Below, piece by piece: positions 49,639-58,585 of a DNA stretch of 64,000 nt. The DNA comes from Thauera sp. K11 (GTDB taxonomy: Bacteria; Pseudomonadota; Gammaproteobacteria; Burkholderiales; Rhodocyclaceae): NCBI RefSeq assembly GCF_002354895.1, contig NZ_CP023439.1, positions 4,216,001 through 4,280,000 on the forward strand, in the 5' to 3' direction. The translations under genes and the position numbers were made by a program. Positions within the stretch are counted from its first letter, which is position 1; the number at the start of each line of letters is the position of its first letter. The notes under the pieces are model-generated. The model was not told the DNA's origin. It did not search any database and worked only from the letters and a program-made list of their open reading frames with translations.

Positions 49639-50010
49639 TCAGGTCACCTGCAAGGAGCCCCTCGCATTCATGAGCAGCTCGATGACATCCGGCGCCGTGA
49701 TGACTTCGAAGCGCGGGTCCATCTGCTCGGCCGTCAGACCGTTGTGAATCATGCAAGAGCCGCAGATGGCGATGCGACCACCTTTTTCGAGGTACTTGGC
49801 CAGCAGGTCTGCCACGGGCTCGAACGGCTTGCCGATCGCCATGCCCGCCGTGGCCCCGGGCTTGCCGAGTTGGACGGCTTCGACCATGAGGATGATGGTG
49901 GCCGTGTGGCCTTTGAGCAAGGCGTTGAGGGCCATAGTGAAGGTCACGGTGACCTTGTTCGGATTGCTGGTGCCGTCGAAGACGGTCGCGACGAAATCAG
50001 TGGTTTGCAT
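49639..50010 (-). CDS. DsrE family protein
   Basis: A 123-residue cytoplasmic DsrE/TusD-like protein (ATVFDGTSNPNKVTVTFTMALNALLKGHTATIILMVEAVQLG) with a CGSC motif at Cys83 and Cys86 (AICGSC). DsrE proteins carry persulfide sulfur in sulfur oxidation or thiolation; the CxxC here could be the persulfide site. It lies between the disulfide reductase and TlpA genes. Confidence 0.87.
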   Translation of the reverse strand: MQTTDFVATVFDGTSNPNKVTVTFTMALNALLKGHTATIILMVEAVQLGKPGATAGMAIGKPFEPVADLLAKYLEKGGRIAICGSCMIHNGLTAEQMDPRFEVITAPDVIELLMNARGSLQVT

Positions 50011-50089
50011 GTTCAGCTCCTGGTCAGTGTATGAATAGAACGGTGGGACGGTCTACGGGGTGAGGTTGCGTGGATTTTGGCAAAGGTGC

Positions 50090-51475
50090 TCATGCCGAAG
50101 CCTTCAACTGCCGGCTTGCATCCTTGAGCGCGCTTTGCACCATTTCCTCGATGCTGGGGTGGTAGTACGGCATCGTCAGCAGACTCTCGACCGTCTCCCC
50201 GCGCTGGATGGCCCAGGCCAGCAAGTGGGCCAGATGTTCCCCGCGCGTGGCGAGCAGGCCGGCACCTAGCAGGCGCCCATTGCCGCGGTCCACATACAGG
50301 CGAACGAGGTTGCCTTCGGCACCCATCACGCGCGATCGACCATTGGCGTCGCCTTGCGCGGAGCCGATGACGGTCTGGTCGAGATTCAGCGTGTCGTAGG
50401 CTTGACCGACCGTCGCGATGTCGGGGTCGCTGAACACGATCGCCAGCGGCGTGCGGCGTGGCGGGAGTTCGGCAAGGGGGGAGCCACCAAGCGATTGCGC
50501 AGCGGCACGCGCTGCGATCAGTCCTTCATCGACGGCCTCATGCATCAGCGGCCGAATGGCACTCACATCACCGGCGAGAAACACGAGGGACGAGCCGGCA
50601 CGCAGGGTCTTGGCATGCAGGACCGGCTGTCCGCGTGCATCAAGCGGCACGCCTGCCAGTTGCAGATCCAGACCTTCGACATTGGGACGGCGACCCAGTG
50701 CGGCCAGAACGACGTCCACTTGTTCGACAGCGTCGCCGCTGCGCAGCTCGATTGATTGCTGCCGGGCAGTGGCTTCGACGGGCCGCCCCAGCCACATGGT
50801 GATCTCGCCGCTGAAGTGCTCGATGGCACGCGCACCGATCTTGGGGTCGGTGATGCCTGCGGGCAAGGCCTTCATGTCACCGGCGACCAGTCGAACCCCG
50901 AGCCGCGACAGCGCCAACCCCATTTCCAGCCCGATGGCGCCCAGTCCCAACATTCCGACGCTCCCGGGAAGGGTGTCCAGGTCGAACAGACTATCCGTGG
51001 TGAGCAGCCGATCGCCCAGCGCCGCAAGAGCCTGCGGAACCACCGGCCGGGAGCCGGTGGCGACGATGAACGCCCGAGCGTGAATGAGCTGGCCGTTGAC
51101 GTCCACGGTGTTGGGACCGGTGAAACGCGCCGTTCCCGTGAGAAGCCGATCTCCTGCGACCTCGCGGGTGCGCTTGGCGGTGTTACCAGCGAGCAGGTCG
51201 CGCGTCCTGCGGGCGTGGCTCCACAAGTCGTCAGGAGTGGCCGAGCCCGCAGGTGCGGCGGCCTCTTTCAGCAGCGCGCGCAGGTTGGCCCACTGGTGGC
51301 CGGCATGCAGTGCTGCCTTGGAAGGCATGCAGCCCACCCGGGCGCAGGTCGTGCCCAAAGGGCCATGGTCGATCAGAACGGCGGACAGGCCGAGGCGACG
51401 CAATTCGCTGAAAGCCGTGAGACCGGCAGTGCCAGCTCCGATGATGGCAACGTCGGTGGTGATGGACGAGGGCAT
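50090..51475 (-). CDS. Pyridine nucleotide-disulfide oxidoreductase (dihydrolipoamide-dehydrogenase-like)
   Basis: A 461-residue class I flavin disulfide reductase: FAD motif GAGTAGLTA (13-21), redox pair TCARVGCMPSK (Cys44 and Cys49), an NAD-binding GLGAIGLE, and C-terminal HPSIEE that supplies the catalytic His-Glu. The CARVGC variant differs from CLNVGC in lipoamide dehydrogenase, so substrate specificity is open: a persulfide, a mercuric-reductase relative, or a small dithiol. It is in the sulfide operon between the unknown 141-aa gene and the DsrE gene. Confidence 0.87.
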   Translation of the reverse strand: MPSSITTDVAIIGAGTAGLTAFSELRRLGLSAVLIDHGPLGTTCARVGCMPSKAALHAGHQWANLRALLKEAAAPAGSATPDDLWSHARRTRDLLAGNTAKRTREVAGDRLLTGTARFTGPNTVDVNGQLIHARAFIVATGSRPVVPQALAALGDRLLTTDSLFDLDTLPGSVGMLGLGAIGLEMGLALSRLGVRLVAGDMKALPAGITDPKIGARAIEHFSGEITMWLGRPVEATARQQSIELRSGDAVEQVDVVLAALGRRPNVEGLDLQLAGVPLDARGQPVLHAKTLRAGSSLVFLAGDVSAIRPLMHEAVDEGLIAARAAAQSLGGSPLAELPPRRTPLAIVFSDPDIATVGQAYDTLNLDQTVIGSAQGDANGRSRVMGAEGNLVRLYVDRGNGRLLGAGLLATRGEHLAHLLAWAIQRGETVESLLTMPYYHPSIEEMVQSALKDASRQLKASA

Positions 51476-51476
51476 G

Positions 51477-51902
51477 CTAGGGGTTCTCCTTCGTTGTGTC
51501 TGCATCGTCGCAGCGCGTCTCAGCCGACCAAGGGGCCGATGCAGACACGGTTAGGTCGCTTAGGTCGTCAGACGACGGCGCGTGGTACTTGAGCCAGAAG
51601 GCTTCCCGGCAGGTCGAGTTGAAAGTCACTCGCGCAGGCGTGATCCGCTCGTCGGAATGCCCATCTGAAACGACCTCGTAGGTGATCCAGCATTCCGGGC
51701 AGATATCGGCATCCACCGGCACCGAGTCCTGCTCGGTCGTGCAGAAGATCGTGGCGCCGTCGGTGAACCGATAGGTGACCGTCTCCTGGGTCACTTTGAA
51801 CCCATCCTCCTGCCAACTCAACGCATCGCGCGTCATGCTCTCGATACACATCGGGCTGCGGCGCTGTCGGATGGCTGCGACGTAGCTGGCCAAGTGCCGC
51901 AT
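51477..51902 (-). CDS. Hypothetical protein of the sulfide operon
   Basis: A 141-residue soluble protein with a CPEC motif (residues 90-93 if counted from 51902) and several other cysteines. It also has TVTYRFTDGATIFCTTEQDSVPVDADICPECWITYEVVSDG. I recognise no family. No good ribosome site is visible for ATG 51902, and internal ATGs at 51851 and 51836 are alternatives. It is 9 nt after the AhpD-like gene and 1 nt before the disulfide-reductase start, so it is translated with the operon. Confidence 0.6.
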   Translation of the reverse strand: MRHLASYVAAIRQRRSPMCIESMTRDALSWQEDGFKVTQETVTYRFTDGATIFCTTEQDSVPVDADICPECWITYEVVSDGHSDERITPARVTFNSTCREAFWLKYHAPSSDDLSDLTVSASAPWSAETRCDDADTTKENP

Positions 51903-51911
51903 GGACGCGCT

Positions 51912-52289
51912 CTATTGCTCTGCCGGCAACGAACTGAGAGGTGTTTCAGCCATGAACTCGTCGAAGGCGGCCACGGCGTTGGCTGCGTACATCGCAGAGG
52001 GGCCACCCCCCATGTAGACCGCCACGCCCAGGGTCTCGTGCACTTCGGCTTTCGTGGCCCCCAGACGAGCCAAGGCCTTGGTGTGGAAGCCGATGCAACC
52101 GTCGCAGCGCGTCGCGATGCCAATCGCCAGTGCAATGAGTTCCTTGGTTTTGGCGTCCAGCGCGCCATCGGCGATGGCGGCTTTGCCCATTTCCGTGAAG
52201 CTCTTCATGACCTGTGGAACGCTGGCACGCAGCGGTGCCAGGTTGGAGGTGATCTGCTTCGTCACGTTCTTGTAGCTGGTCGTCGTCAT
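51912..52289 (-). CDS. AhpD/carboxymuconolactone decarboxylase family protein
   Basis: A 125-residue protein with the AhpD active-site signature RCDGCIGFHTKAL (Cys62, Cys65, His69). It probably acts as a thiol-dependent peroxidase or as an electron relay for a peroxiredoxin. The family gives the CxxC thiol; the partner is unknown, but the downstream disulfide reductase is a plausible electron donor, as lipoamide dehydrogenase is for mycobacterial AhpD. Confidence 0.9.
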   Translation of the reverse strand: MTTTSYKNVTKQITSNLAPLRASVPQVMKSFTEMGKAAIADGALDAKTKELIALAIGIATRCDGCIGFHTKALARLGATKAEVHETLGVAVYMGGGPSAMYAANAVAAFDEFMAETPLSSLPAEQ

Positions 52290-52304
52290 GGAAGTTTCCC
52301 TGGC

Positions 52305-52676
52305 TCAATGGGCGTTTGCGGTGCCGGCCGGCTGCCGCCGAGCAGGCCACCAGCCAGCGATGGTGTAGGCCAATATGGTCGATCCGACCAGGCCGGCACC
52401 GAACACCAGGGCGATCAAGAACCAGTCGGCCGGGCCGGCGGCATCGGTGAAGCCCGAGGAAGACACCTTGGCCATCAGGACCAAAGCCAGTGCTCCCCCG
52501 ACGATGCCCAGCGCCTCCGAACGCACCAGGCGGCGTGACACGAGGCCTTTCTCGCGCACCAGCAGGGCGACGAAGGCGACCAGGCCCAGGACGACGACGG
52601 CCAGGAGAATCCACAGCAAGGGGCCGAGCATTTCCTGGAAAACAGCCAGCAGGATGAAGGGATCGAGTTCTTTCAT
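52305..52676 (-). CDS. DUF5368 family membrane protein
   Basis: A 123-residue inner-membrane protein with three transmembrane segments (about 18-40, 53-72, 85-108). A small protein of this kind accompanies sulfide:quinone reductase-like genes in Burkholderiales and Pseudomonas. It may anchor or donate electrons for the flavoprotein; no catalytic residue is visible. It is 12 nt after the SQR-like gene. Confidence 0.8.
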   Translation of the reverse strand: MKELDPFILLAVFQEMLGPLLWILLAVVVLGLVAFVALLVREKGLVSRRLVRSEALGIVGGALALVLMAKVSSSGFTDAAGPADWFLIALVFGAGLVGSTILAYTIAGWWPARRQPAGTANAH

Positions 52677-52688
52677 GGCGGTGTCTCC

Positions 52689-54005
52689 TTAGGCGCGGCC
52701 GCGCAGCATGCTGATGTAGGTGGGCTTGAGCGCCATGGTCTTCATGACCCAACTGATCCACAGCTCCTCCAGCGGTGCGATCACGCCGGGGAAGGATGGC
52801 ACCAGGTTGTTCTGGTAGTCGAACTCCACCAGCATGGCGCGGCCCAATCGCGTGATCAGTGGGCACGAGGTGTAGCCTGTGTAAAGCGCGTCCGAGGTCT
52901 TGCCCGCGATCTCGGCAACGATATGGTCGACCGCGACGGGCACCTGCCATTTCACGCTCGCTGCGGTCTTGCCCTTGGGCACCCCGGCGATGTCACCGAC
53001 GCCGAAAACGTTGCGGTAGCGCACATGACGCAGCGTGCCCTTGTCGACCTCCAGCCAGCCTTCGGCGGCCCACGCGCCGGTTTGCCAGGGCAGCGGGCTG
53101 TTGCGGATGGGCTCGGGCGCACGCATGGGGGGAATGACGTGGATGAAGTCGAAACCCTGTTCTTCGGTTCCCGCCGGCGTGTTGAAGGTGGCGATGCGCT
53201 TGCCCGGATCGATGGCCTTGAGAACTCGCTCGTAGTTCACCTGGATGCCGCGCTCCTGGAACAGCATGCGCACCTTCTCCGAGACGATGGGTACGCTGAA
53301 CAGCGCCTTGTTGTTCGAGTTGTAGACGACCTCCGCCTTGCTGCGCTGGCCGCGCCGGCTCAGGTAGTCGTCCGTGATGAAGGTGTACTTCAGCGGCGCG
53401 CCCGCGCACTTCATCTCGGTGCCGGGGCGTAGAAAGACGCCACGGCCGCCCTTGTCGGCGAAAGCCGACATGGCTTGCCACGTGGCTTCGGCCTTGGCCG
53501 GGCTGTGGTAGATGCTGCCGATGCCGTTCTTGCCGATCAGGTCCTCTTCCATGCCTTCGATCAGGCCGTACTCCAGCTTCATGCCGGTGGCGACGACGAG
53601 GAAGTCGTATGCATGGGCCTGGCCGCTTTCCGTGACGACCTTCTTGCCTTCCGGATCGAACTCGGCAACGCGTTCCTGCACCAGCTCGACGCCGGCGGGC
53701 ACGTATTCGGCGGTGGTGGACACCACGTAGCCTGCGGGCTTGATGCCCGAGCCCACCAGCGTGAAACCTGGTTGGTAAAAATGCTCCTTGCGCGCGTCGA
53801 TCAGCGTGATCTTCGCGCCGTCCAGCGCTTCTGAGAGACGCGATGCTGCTGCCAGGCCTGCGGCGCCGGCGCCTGCGATGACGATTCGGGCCGTGGTCTT
53901 GACCTTGTTCGCCGCGTTGGCGATGCCCGGCGTAAGTGCAATGCCTGCAGCGCCGGCCGCACCAAGCGTCAGAAGAGCCCGGCGCCGATTGAGCGGTTGA
54001 TCCAT
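52689..54005 (-). CDS. Sulfide:quinone oxidoreductase-like flavoprotein, Tat-exported
   Basis: A 438-residue FAD enzyme. Tat signal NRRRALLTLGAAGAAG (6-21), FAD motif IAGAGAAGLAA near 43-53, and two cysteines in expected SQR positions: Cys200 (EMKCAGAPLKYTF) and Cys381 (TSCPL). Sulfide would be oxidised and electrons passed to the quinone pool. ATG 54005 has AAGGAG 8 nt upstream; the longer start at 54044 is weaker. The Tat signal points to the periplasm, unusual for SQR. It is the second gene of the BigR-type operon. Confidence 0.87.
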   Translation of the reverse strand: MDQPLNRRRALLTLGAAGAAGIALTPGIANAANKVKTTARIVIAGAGAAGLAAASRLSEALDGAKITLIDARKEHFYQPGFTLVGSGIKPAGYVVSTTAEYVPAGVELVQERVAEFDPEGKKVVTESGQAHAYDFLVVATGMKLEYGLIEGMEEDLIGKNGIGSIYHSPAKAEATWQAMSAFADKGGRGVFLRPGTEMKCAGAPLKYTFITDDYLSRRGQRSKAEVVYNSNNKALFSVPIVSEKVRMLFQERGIQVNYERVLKAIDPGKRIATFNTPAGTEEQGFDFIHVIPPMRAPEPIRNSPLPWQTGAWAAEGWLEVDKGTLRHVRYRNVFGVGDIAGVPKGKTAASVKWQVPVAVDHIVAEIAGKTSDALYTGYTSCPLITRLGRAMLVEFDYQNNLVPSFPGVIAPLEELWISWVMKTMALKPTYISMLRGRA

Positions 54006-54059
54006 TGCCTTGTCTCCTTGGATAGGGTTCTTGTGGTGATTCATGGTCTCGTACCCCGT

Positions 54060-54386
54060 TTACTTCGGGGCGCAGTAGATGTCCCAGAGCATGCGCATGA
54101 CGCGCACGACGTTGTCGTTGGCCAGCCGGTAGTAGACGTACTTCCCCTCCTTCTCGGTCTCGACCAGTCCCTCCTGACGCAACACGGCCAGCTGCTGCGA
54201 CAACGTGGGCTGGCGAATGCCGGTGATGGCTTCCAGCTCGCCCACGTTGTGGCGAGCGGACGCGATCTGGCACAACAGCATCAAGCGGTCTTCGTTCGCA
54301 AGAACCTTGAGCAAGGCGCACGCTTCGCCAGCGTGCTCACGCAGCTGCTCGGGCGCTTTTAGGTTGCTCTTGTTGAACGGTGGCAT
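54060..54386 (-). CDS. BigR/SqrR-type sulfide-responsive ArsR repressor
   Basis: A 108-residue ArsR-family winged helix (HTH RQPTLSQQLAVLRQEGLV). Cys39 (LLCQIA) and Cys105 (IYCAPK) are 66 residues apart, exactly as in BigR (42/108) and SqrR (41/107), which form a disulfide or polysulfide bridge and release DNA on sulfide stress. A third Cys23 is extra. It heads the SQR-like operon and is divergent from the SulP gene, with an AT-rich operator between them. Confidence 0.9.
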   Translation of the reverse strand: MPPFNKSNLKAPEQLREHAGEACALLKVLANEDRLMLLCQIASARHNVGELEAITGIRQPTLSQQLAVLRQEGLVETEKEGKYVYYRLANDNVVRVMRMLWDIYCAPK

Positions 54387-54412
54387 CTTGGTTCTCGCTG
54401 TTGAACGAATGA

Positions 54413-54441
54413 AGAAATTATAATATGTAAATTCGTAAATC
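54413..54441. promoter_or_regulatory. AT-rich divergent operator/promoter of the BigR-type operon
   Basis: A 29-bp AT-rich tract in GC-rich DNA with TATAAT on both strands (54417-54424) and a GTAAAT direct repeat (54427-54440). It lies between the BigR-type repressor (start 54386) and the SulP gene (54524), so it can control both. This fits a BigR-type operator, though no known consensus was aligned. Confidence 0.55.
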
Positions 54442-54523
54442 ATTCCAGAGGTATCCCCGTGAATGTGATGGTTTCTGATGGGCTCGCCCGCGTGCCTTTC
54501 TCGTTGGCTTTCGAGGCCTACCG

Positions 54524-56272
54524 ATGAGCGGGGCTTCCACCTCCCAACGGTCCTCTGCGGCCAAGCGGTGGCTGCCGGTCTTGTCCTGGGGGAAAACCTA
54601 CGACCGAGGCCAATGGTCCGCGGACATGCTTGCGGCCGGCATCGTCACGCTGATGCTGATTCCCCAGAGCCTGGCCTACGCCATGCTGGCTGGCCTGCCA
54701 CCGCAGGCGGGCCTCTATGCAAGCATGCTTCCCTTGCTTGCCTATGCGGTGTTCGGCAGCAGCCGCACACTGGCTGTCGGGCCGGCGGCGGTGACGTCGT
54801 TGATGACCGCCGCAGCCGTCGGGCAGGTTGCTGCGGCGGGCTCCGCTGACTATTGGGCGGCGGCGCTGGTGCTGGCTTTGCTGTCTGGCCTGATGCTGAC
54901 CCTCATGGGCGTGCTGCGGCTTGGCTGGCTGGCGAACTACCTCAGCCATCCGGTCATATCCGGCTTCATCTCGGCGTCCGGCGTGCTGATCGCCTTGAGC
55001 CAGGCCAAGCACGTGCTGGGGATTGCGGCATCGGGCGATACCCTGCCGGAACTGCTTCCCGCGCTATGGCGAGGTCTGCCCCAGACCAATGGCCCAACCG
55101 TGGCTCTGGGGCTGTCGGCGCTCTTGTTCCTGTGGTGGTCGCGCAGCGGGCTCAAGCCATGGCTGCGCCGCATCGGCATCGGGCAGCGCTGGGCAGATGC
55201 CCTCGCCAAGGCGGGACCCGTGGCAGCCATCGCGGCGACCACAGTCGCAGTCTGGGCCTGGGACTTGGCCGCGCACGGCGTGCGTGTGGTAGGGGTGGTG
55301 CCACAGGGACTTCCGCCGTTCACGCTTCCTGCGTGGAACCCGGCCCTGTGGACGGAACTGGCCGTGCCAGCGCTGTTGCTCAGCGTGGTCGGCTTCGTTG
55401 AATCCATCTCGGTGGGGCAAACGCTCGCGGCCAAACGGCGCCAACGTGTCGAACCGGATCAGGAGCTGGTCGCGCTGGGAACGAGCAATGTGGCAGCGGC
55501 CTTCACGGGTGGTTTGCCGGTAACGGGTGGCTTCTCGCGTTCCGTGGTCAATTTTGACGCCGGCGCGCAGACGCCGGCGGCCGGGATCTACACCGCTATC
55601 GGCATCGCCGTTGCGACCTTGCTGCTCACGCCGCTGCTGCACCACCTGCCACAGGCCACCCTGGCAGCAACCATCGTGGTGGCGGTGCTCTCGCTGGTCG
55701 ATCTGGGCATGCTCAAGCGGACCTGGCAATACTCACGCTTCGATTTCACTGTGGTGGCGGCCACACTGGCCGCGACCCTGCTGGCGGGCGTGGAGACTGG
55801 CCTGATCGCCGGGGTAGGCCTGGCGCTGATGCTGCATCTGTACCGCAGCAGCCGGCCGCATGTGGCTGTGGTCGGGCTCGTGCCCGGGACCGAACACTTT
55901 CGCAACGTGCTTCGCCATTCCGTGCTAACGAGCCCGCAGGTGCTGGGGCTGCGCGTCGACGAAAGCCTGTACTTCGCCAACGCACGCTATCTGGAGGACC
56001 GCATCAATGAGGCTGTCGCGGATCGCCCCGAACTCCGGCACGTGGTGCTTCAGTGCTCGGCCATCAACGACATCGACGCCAGCGCGCTCGAAAGCCTGGA
56101 AACGATCGAGGCGCGGTTGAACGAGGCGGGCATCCGGCTCCATCTGTCGGAAGTGAAGGGGCCGGTGATGGACAAGCTCGCCGGCACACCGTTTCTGACG
56201 CGCCTCAGCGGACGGATCTACCTCACCCACTATCAAGCCATCGCGGAATTGTCCCCCGACAGCCTGGCCTGA
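54524..56272 (+). CDS. SulP family anion transporter with STAS domain
   Basis: A 582-residue transporter with about ten to twelve transmembrane helices in residues 30-430 (SulP signature PQSLAYAMLAGLPPQAGLYAS; VGPAAVTSLMTA) and a C-terminal STAS domain (about 450-575). SulP proteins move sulfate, bicarbonate or related anions. Diverging from a sulfide-sensing repressor, it probably handles sulfate or sulfite produced by sulfide oxidation. It has no clear Shine-Dalgarno site; ATG 54524 is the first in frame. Confidence 0.9.
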   Translation: MSGASTSQRSSAAKRWLPVLSWGKTYDRGQWSADMLAAGIVTLMLIPQSLAYAMLAGLPPQAGLYASMLPLLAYAVFGSSRTLAVGPAAVTSLMTAAAVGQVAAAGSADYWAAALVLALLSGLMLTLMGVLRLGWLANYLSHPVISGFISASGVLIALSQAKHVLGIAASGDTLPELLPALWRGLPQTNGPTVALGLSALLFLWWSRSGLKPWLRRIGIGQRWADALAKAGPVAAIAATTVAVWAWDLAAHGVRVVGVVPQGLPPFTLPAWNPALWTELAVPALLLSVVGFVESISVGQTLAAKRRQRVEPDQELVALGTSNVAAAFTGGLPVTGGFSRSVVNFDAGAQTPAAGIYTAIGIAVATLLLTPLLHHLPQATLAATIVVAVLSLVDLGMLKRTWQYSRFDFTVVAATLAATLLAGVETGLIAGVGLALMLHLYRSSRPHVAVVGLVPGTEHFRNVLRHSVLTSPQVLGLRVDESLYFANARYLEDRINEAVADRPELRHVVLQCSAINDIDASALESLETIEARLNEAGIRLHLSEVKGPVMDKLAGTPFLTRLSGRIYLTHYQAIAELSPDSLA

Positions 56273-56310
56273 GGCAGCGAGGGCCGCGGCCACGAGTCAC
56301 ATCATTGGCG

Positions 56311-56925
56311 TCAATGCTCACGTCTGCAGTAGCAGTAGACGAACTGCTGAGTTGACCCCCACGGCGTCGTGTGCAGGGTCGTCGAGTGGTCCAAGAGGAG
56401 GAAGCAACTGCCGAACTCGTCATGCAGTTCGTCGGACGAGTAGCGCACCACGGGTAGACCACTGCACTGCGTCGGACCTTGTGGGCCAAATGCGCCGACG
56501 ATGGCATAGCCGCCGGGCTTGAGCGCTTTCAATACCCGAGCGACATAGCGCTGGCGCTGTGCATGCTCCGTGAGGAAATGAAAGACAGCCCGGTCGTGCC
56601 ACACATCGACGGAGCGCGGAGCAAAGTCTTGCTCCAGCACGTCACCCACCAGCCATTTCACCCGAGCGGATCGTTCGGCCAGTCGCTCTCGACAAACCTC
56701 CAATGCGCGTTCCGAGATGTCCAGAATGGCAATGTCACGATATCCCGCCTCAAGCAGATCGTCGACAAGCGTGGCCTCTCCACCACCCACGTCGACAATC
56801 GCGGCCGCGAGGTCCACGCCAGTTCGGCGGATGTAGCTCAGCGATTCATCGAGATGGGGGGCATACCAGCTCACCGCATTAGGCGACTTGCTTCCATAGA
56901 CCTGTTCCCAGTGCGACTTGCTCAC
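56311..56925 (-). CDS. Class I SAM-dependent methyltransferase
   Basis: A 204-residue methyltransferase with motif I AIVDVGGGEATLVDDLL (about 42-58), an ILDISERALEVCRERL acidic-loop region and VDVWHDRAVFHFL (motif IV). The compact size and SHWEQVYGSKSPNAVSWYAPH N terminus fit a small-molecule methyltransferase group that includes detoxifying enzymes. A thiol or sulfide methyltransferase role would suit the context but is not shown by the sequence. It starts 227 nt from the MFS gene stop (57153). Confidence 0.82.
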   Translation of the reverse strand: MSKSHWEQVYGSKSPNAVSWYAPHLDESLSYIRRTGVDLAAAIVDVGGGEATLVDDLLEAGYRDIAILDISERALEVCRERLAERSARVKWLVGDVLEQDFAPRSVDVWHDRAVFHFLTEHAQRQRYVARVLKALKPGGYAIVGAFGPQGPTQCSGLPVVRYSSDELHDEFGSCFLLLDHSTTLHTTPWGSTQQFVYCYCRREH

Positions 56926-57152
56926 TTGGCGCTCCTGAATGCGGTACGGCTGACTTCGCCCATGCCCACTCGACCAGTGGCCGGACCCAGCACCAATGCC
57001 TGCGGCGGGCGGGCACGGACTTCATTGTGCGGCAGGACGCGTTGCGGATGCTGCGTGGGGTACATGGCGAGGGTCATTCAGGGTCAGACACAAGGCCGGT
57101 CGATGAAGACGGCATATTCGCCACGTCCGTGGTTGCTTCTGAACAACCAGCC

Positions 57153-58391
57153 TTACCGCGTGACCGTCACCGAGGTAGTGGTGCGACGGTGGCGCAACGT
57201 CAGCCAGCCCAGCATCACCAGTACCACCGCGATGAGCGGCAGCATCAGGGTGTTGATGGTTTCCCATCCCGAGGTGTTCAGCAGGCGCCCCGAACCGAAC
57301 GACGCCACTGCCACGGTGCCGAACACCAGAAAGTCATTGAGCGCCTGGACCTTGGCCCGCTCTGCGGGCGTGTAGGTGTCAGTCACCATGGCCGTGGCGC
57401 CGATGAAGCCGAAATTCCAGCCTATGCCTAGCAGGATCAGCGAGCCCCAAAAGTGCAACAGCTCAAGCCCTGCCAACGCCAGCAAACCCGAGGCGGCGAT
57501 CAACACGAGCCCCAGCGCCGTGATGGCGATCTTGCCGAAGCGCGCGATCAAGTGGCCCGTGAAGAAGCTCGGTGCAAACATGGCCAGCACGTGCCACTGG
57601 ATGCCCAGCGCGGCTTCGCCGACCGTGTGGCCGCATCCGACCATGGCCATGGGAGCTGCGGTCATGATGAAGGCCATCAGTCCATAGGAGACGACGCCCG
57701 CGGTGACCGCCACCACGAAGGCCGGGCTGCGGGCGATGGTGCCCAGCGGCCGCGCCGTGCCTTCCGCCACGGCAGCTTGAGGCGGCGGAGCACGTAGCAT
57801 CCATAGCAGTGGCAAGGCCAGCAAGGCCAGGCCGGCCTGGCCGAGAAAGCTGCCGGCGAACGGCGCCATGGGCCAAGCATCTCGCGTCCAGATGACGACC
57901 TGTGGGCCGATGACGGCGGCAACCAGGCCGCCCACCATGATGCGCGAGATGGCCTTCGCCCGTTGCGATGGCTCCACCGCGTCGGTGGCGGCGAAGCGGT
58001 AGCTCTGCACGCAAGCACCATAGAAACCGGCCATAGCGGTGCCCACGCAGAAGGTAGCGAAGTCGCCTTGCACTACACCGTAGGTGGCGATCAGTCCGGA
58101 GACGCTGCCCAGCAACGCGCCCAGCACGTAGGCCGCGCGCCGGCCCAGGCGGCGCATGAGCATTGCTGCGGGAATGGTCGATAGCGCAAGCCCCAGTTGA
58201 TAAAGGCTGACAGGCAACGTCGCCAGCGTGGGATCGCTGGCGAGCATCTGCCCGACGATGCCGCCCAGCGAAATGATGATGGGCGGCGCGGCACCGCCCA
58301 GGGATTGGGCGGCTACCAGCAGCCAAACATTGCGTTGGGCATCTGCGGTGTTGGCTGCATTTACTGGTGTCGCCGTGATGGAACTTGTCAT
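57153..58391 (-). CDS. MFS transporter
   Basis: A 412-residue major facilitator with twelve predicted helices (first at about 25-50). The conserved loop 2-3 motif is MLMRRLGRRAAYVLG and an analogue lies in the second half (HLIARFGKIAITALG). Substrate unknown. It starts 32 nt after cydX, so it may be the tail gene of the cyd operon. The longer open frame to 58550 is a cydX shadow. Confidence 0.87.
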   Translation of the reverse strand: MTSSITATPVNAANTADAQRNVWLLVAAQSLGGAAPPIIISLGGIVGQMLASDPTLATLPVSLYQLGLALSTIPAAMLMRRLGRRAAYVLGALLGSVSGLIATYGVVQGDFATFCVGTAMAGFYGACVQSYRFAATDAVEPSQRAKAISRIMVGGLVAAVIGPQVVIWTRDAWPMAPFAGSFLGQAGLALLALPLLWMLRAPPPQAAVAEGTARPLGTIARSPAFVVAVTAGVVSYGLMAFIMTAAPMAMVGCGHTVGEAALGIQWHVLAMFAPSFFTGHLIARFGKIAITALGLVLIAASGLLALAGLELLHFWGSLILLGIGWNFGFIGATAMVTDTYTPAERAKVQALNDFLVFGTVAVASFGSGRLLNTSGWETINTLMLPLIAVVLVMLGWLTLRHRRTTTSVTVTR

Positions 58392-58423
58392 GGGCTCGTG
58401 TCGTGACGGGCACGTAGCCCGGT

Positions 58424-58552
58424 TCAAGATTCCTTGGGATCGAGGCGGTCGCGCCGGACCGCTTCGTCCTCCATCAACTCGAACCACATTGCATTGAGAA
58501 CGGCGAAGGCGGCTGCCAGGGGCAAGCCGAGAATCCAGGCGAAATACCACAT
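58424..58552 (-). CDS. cydX: Cytochrome bd oxidase small subunit CydX
   Basis: A 42-residue single-span membrane peptide (MWYFAWILGLPLAAAFAVLN, then AMWFELMEDE). The MWYF...WILG...N..W.E pattern is the CydX/YbgT signature. It stabilises the haem-containing CydAB oxidase. It follows cydB by 33 nt. It is short enough to be missed by automated gene finders. Confidence 0.93.
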   Translation of the reverse strand: MWYFAWILGLPLAAAFAVLNAMWFELMEDEAVRRDRLDPKES

Positions 58553-58585
58553 GGTCAATGTCCTATGAATGATGGTGTGCGTGCG

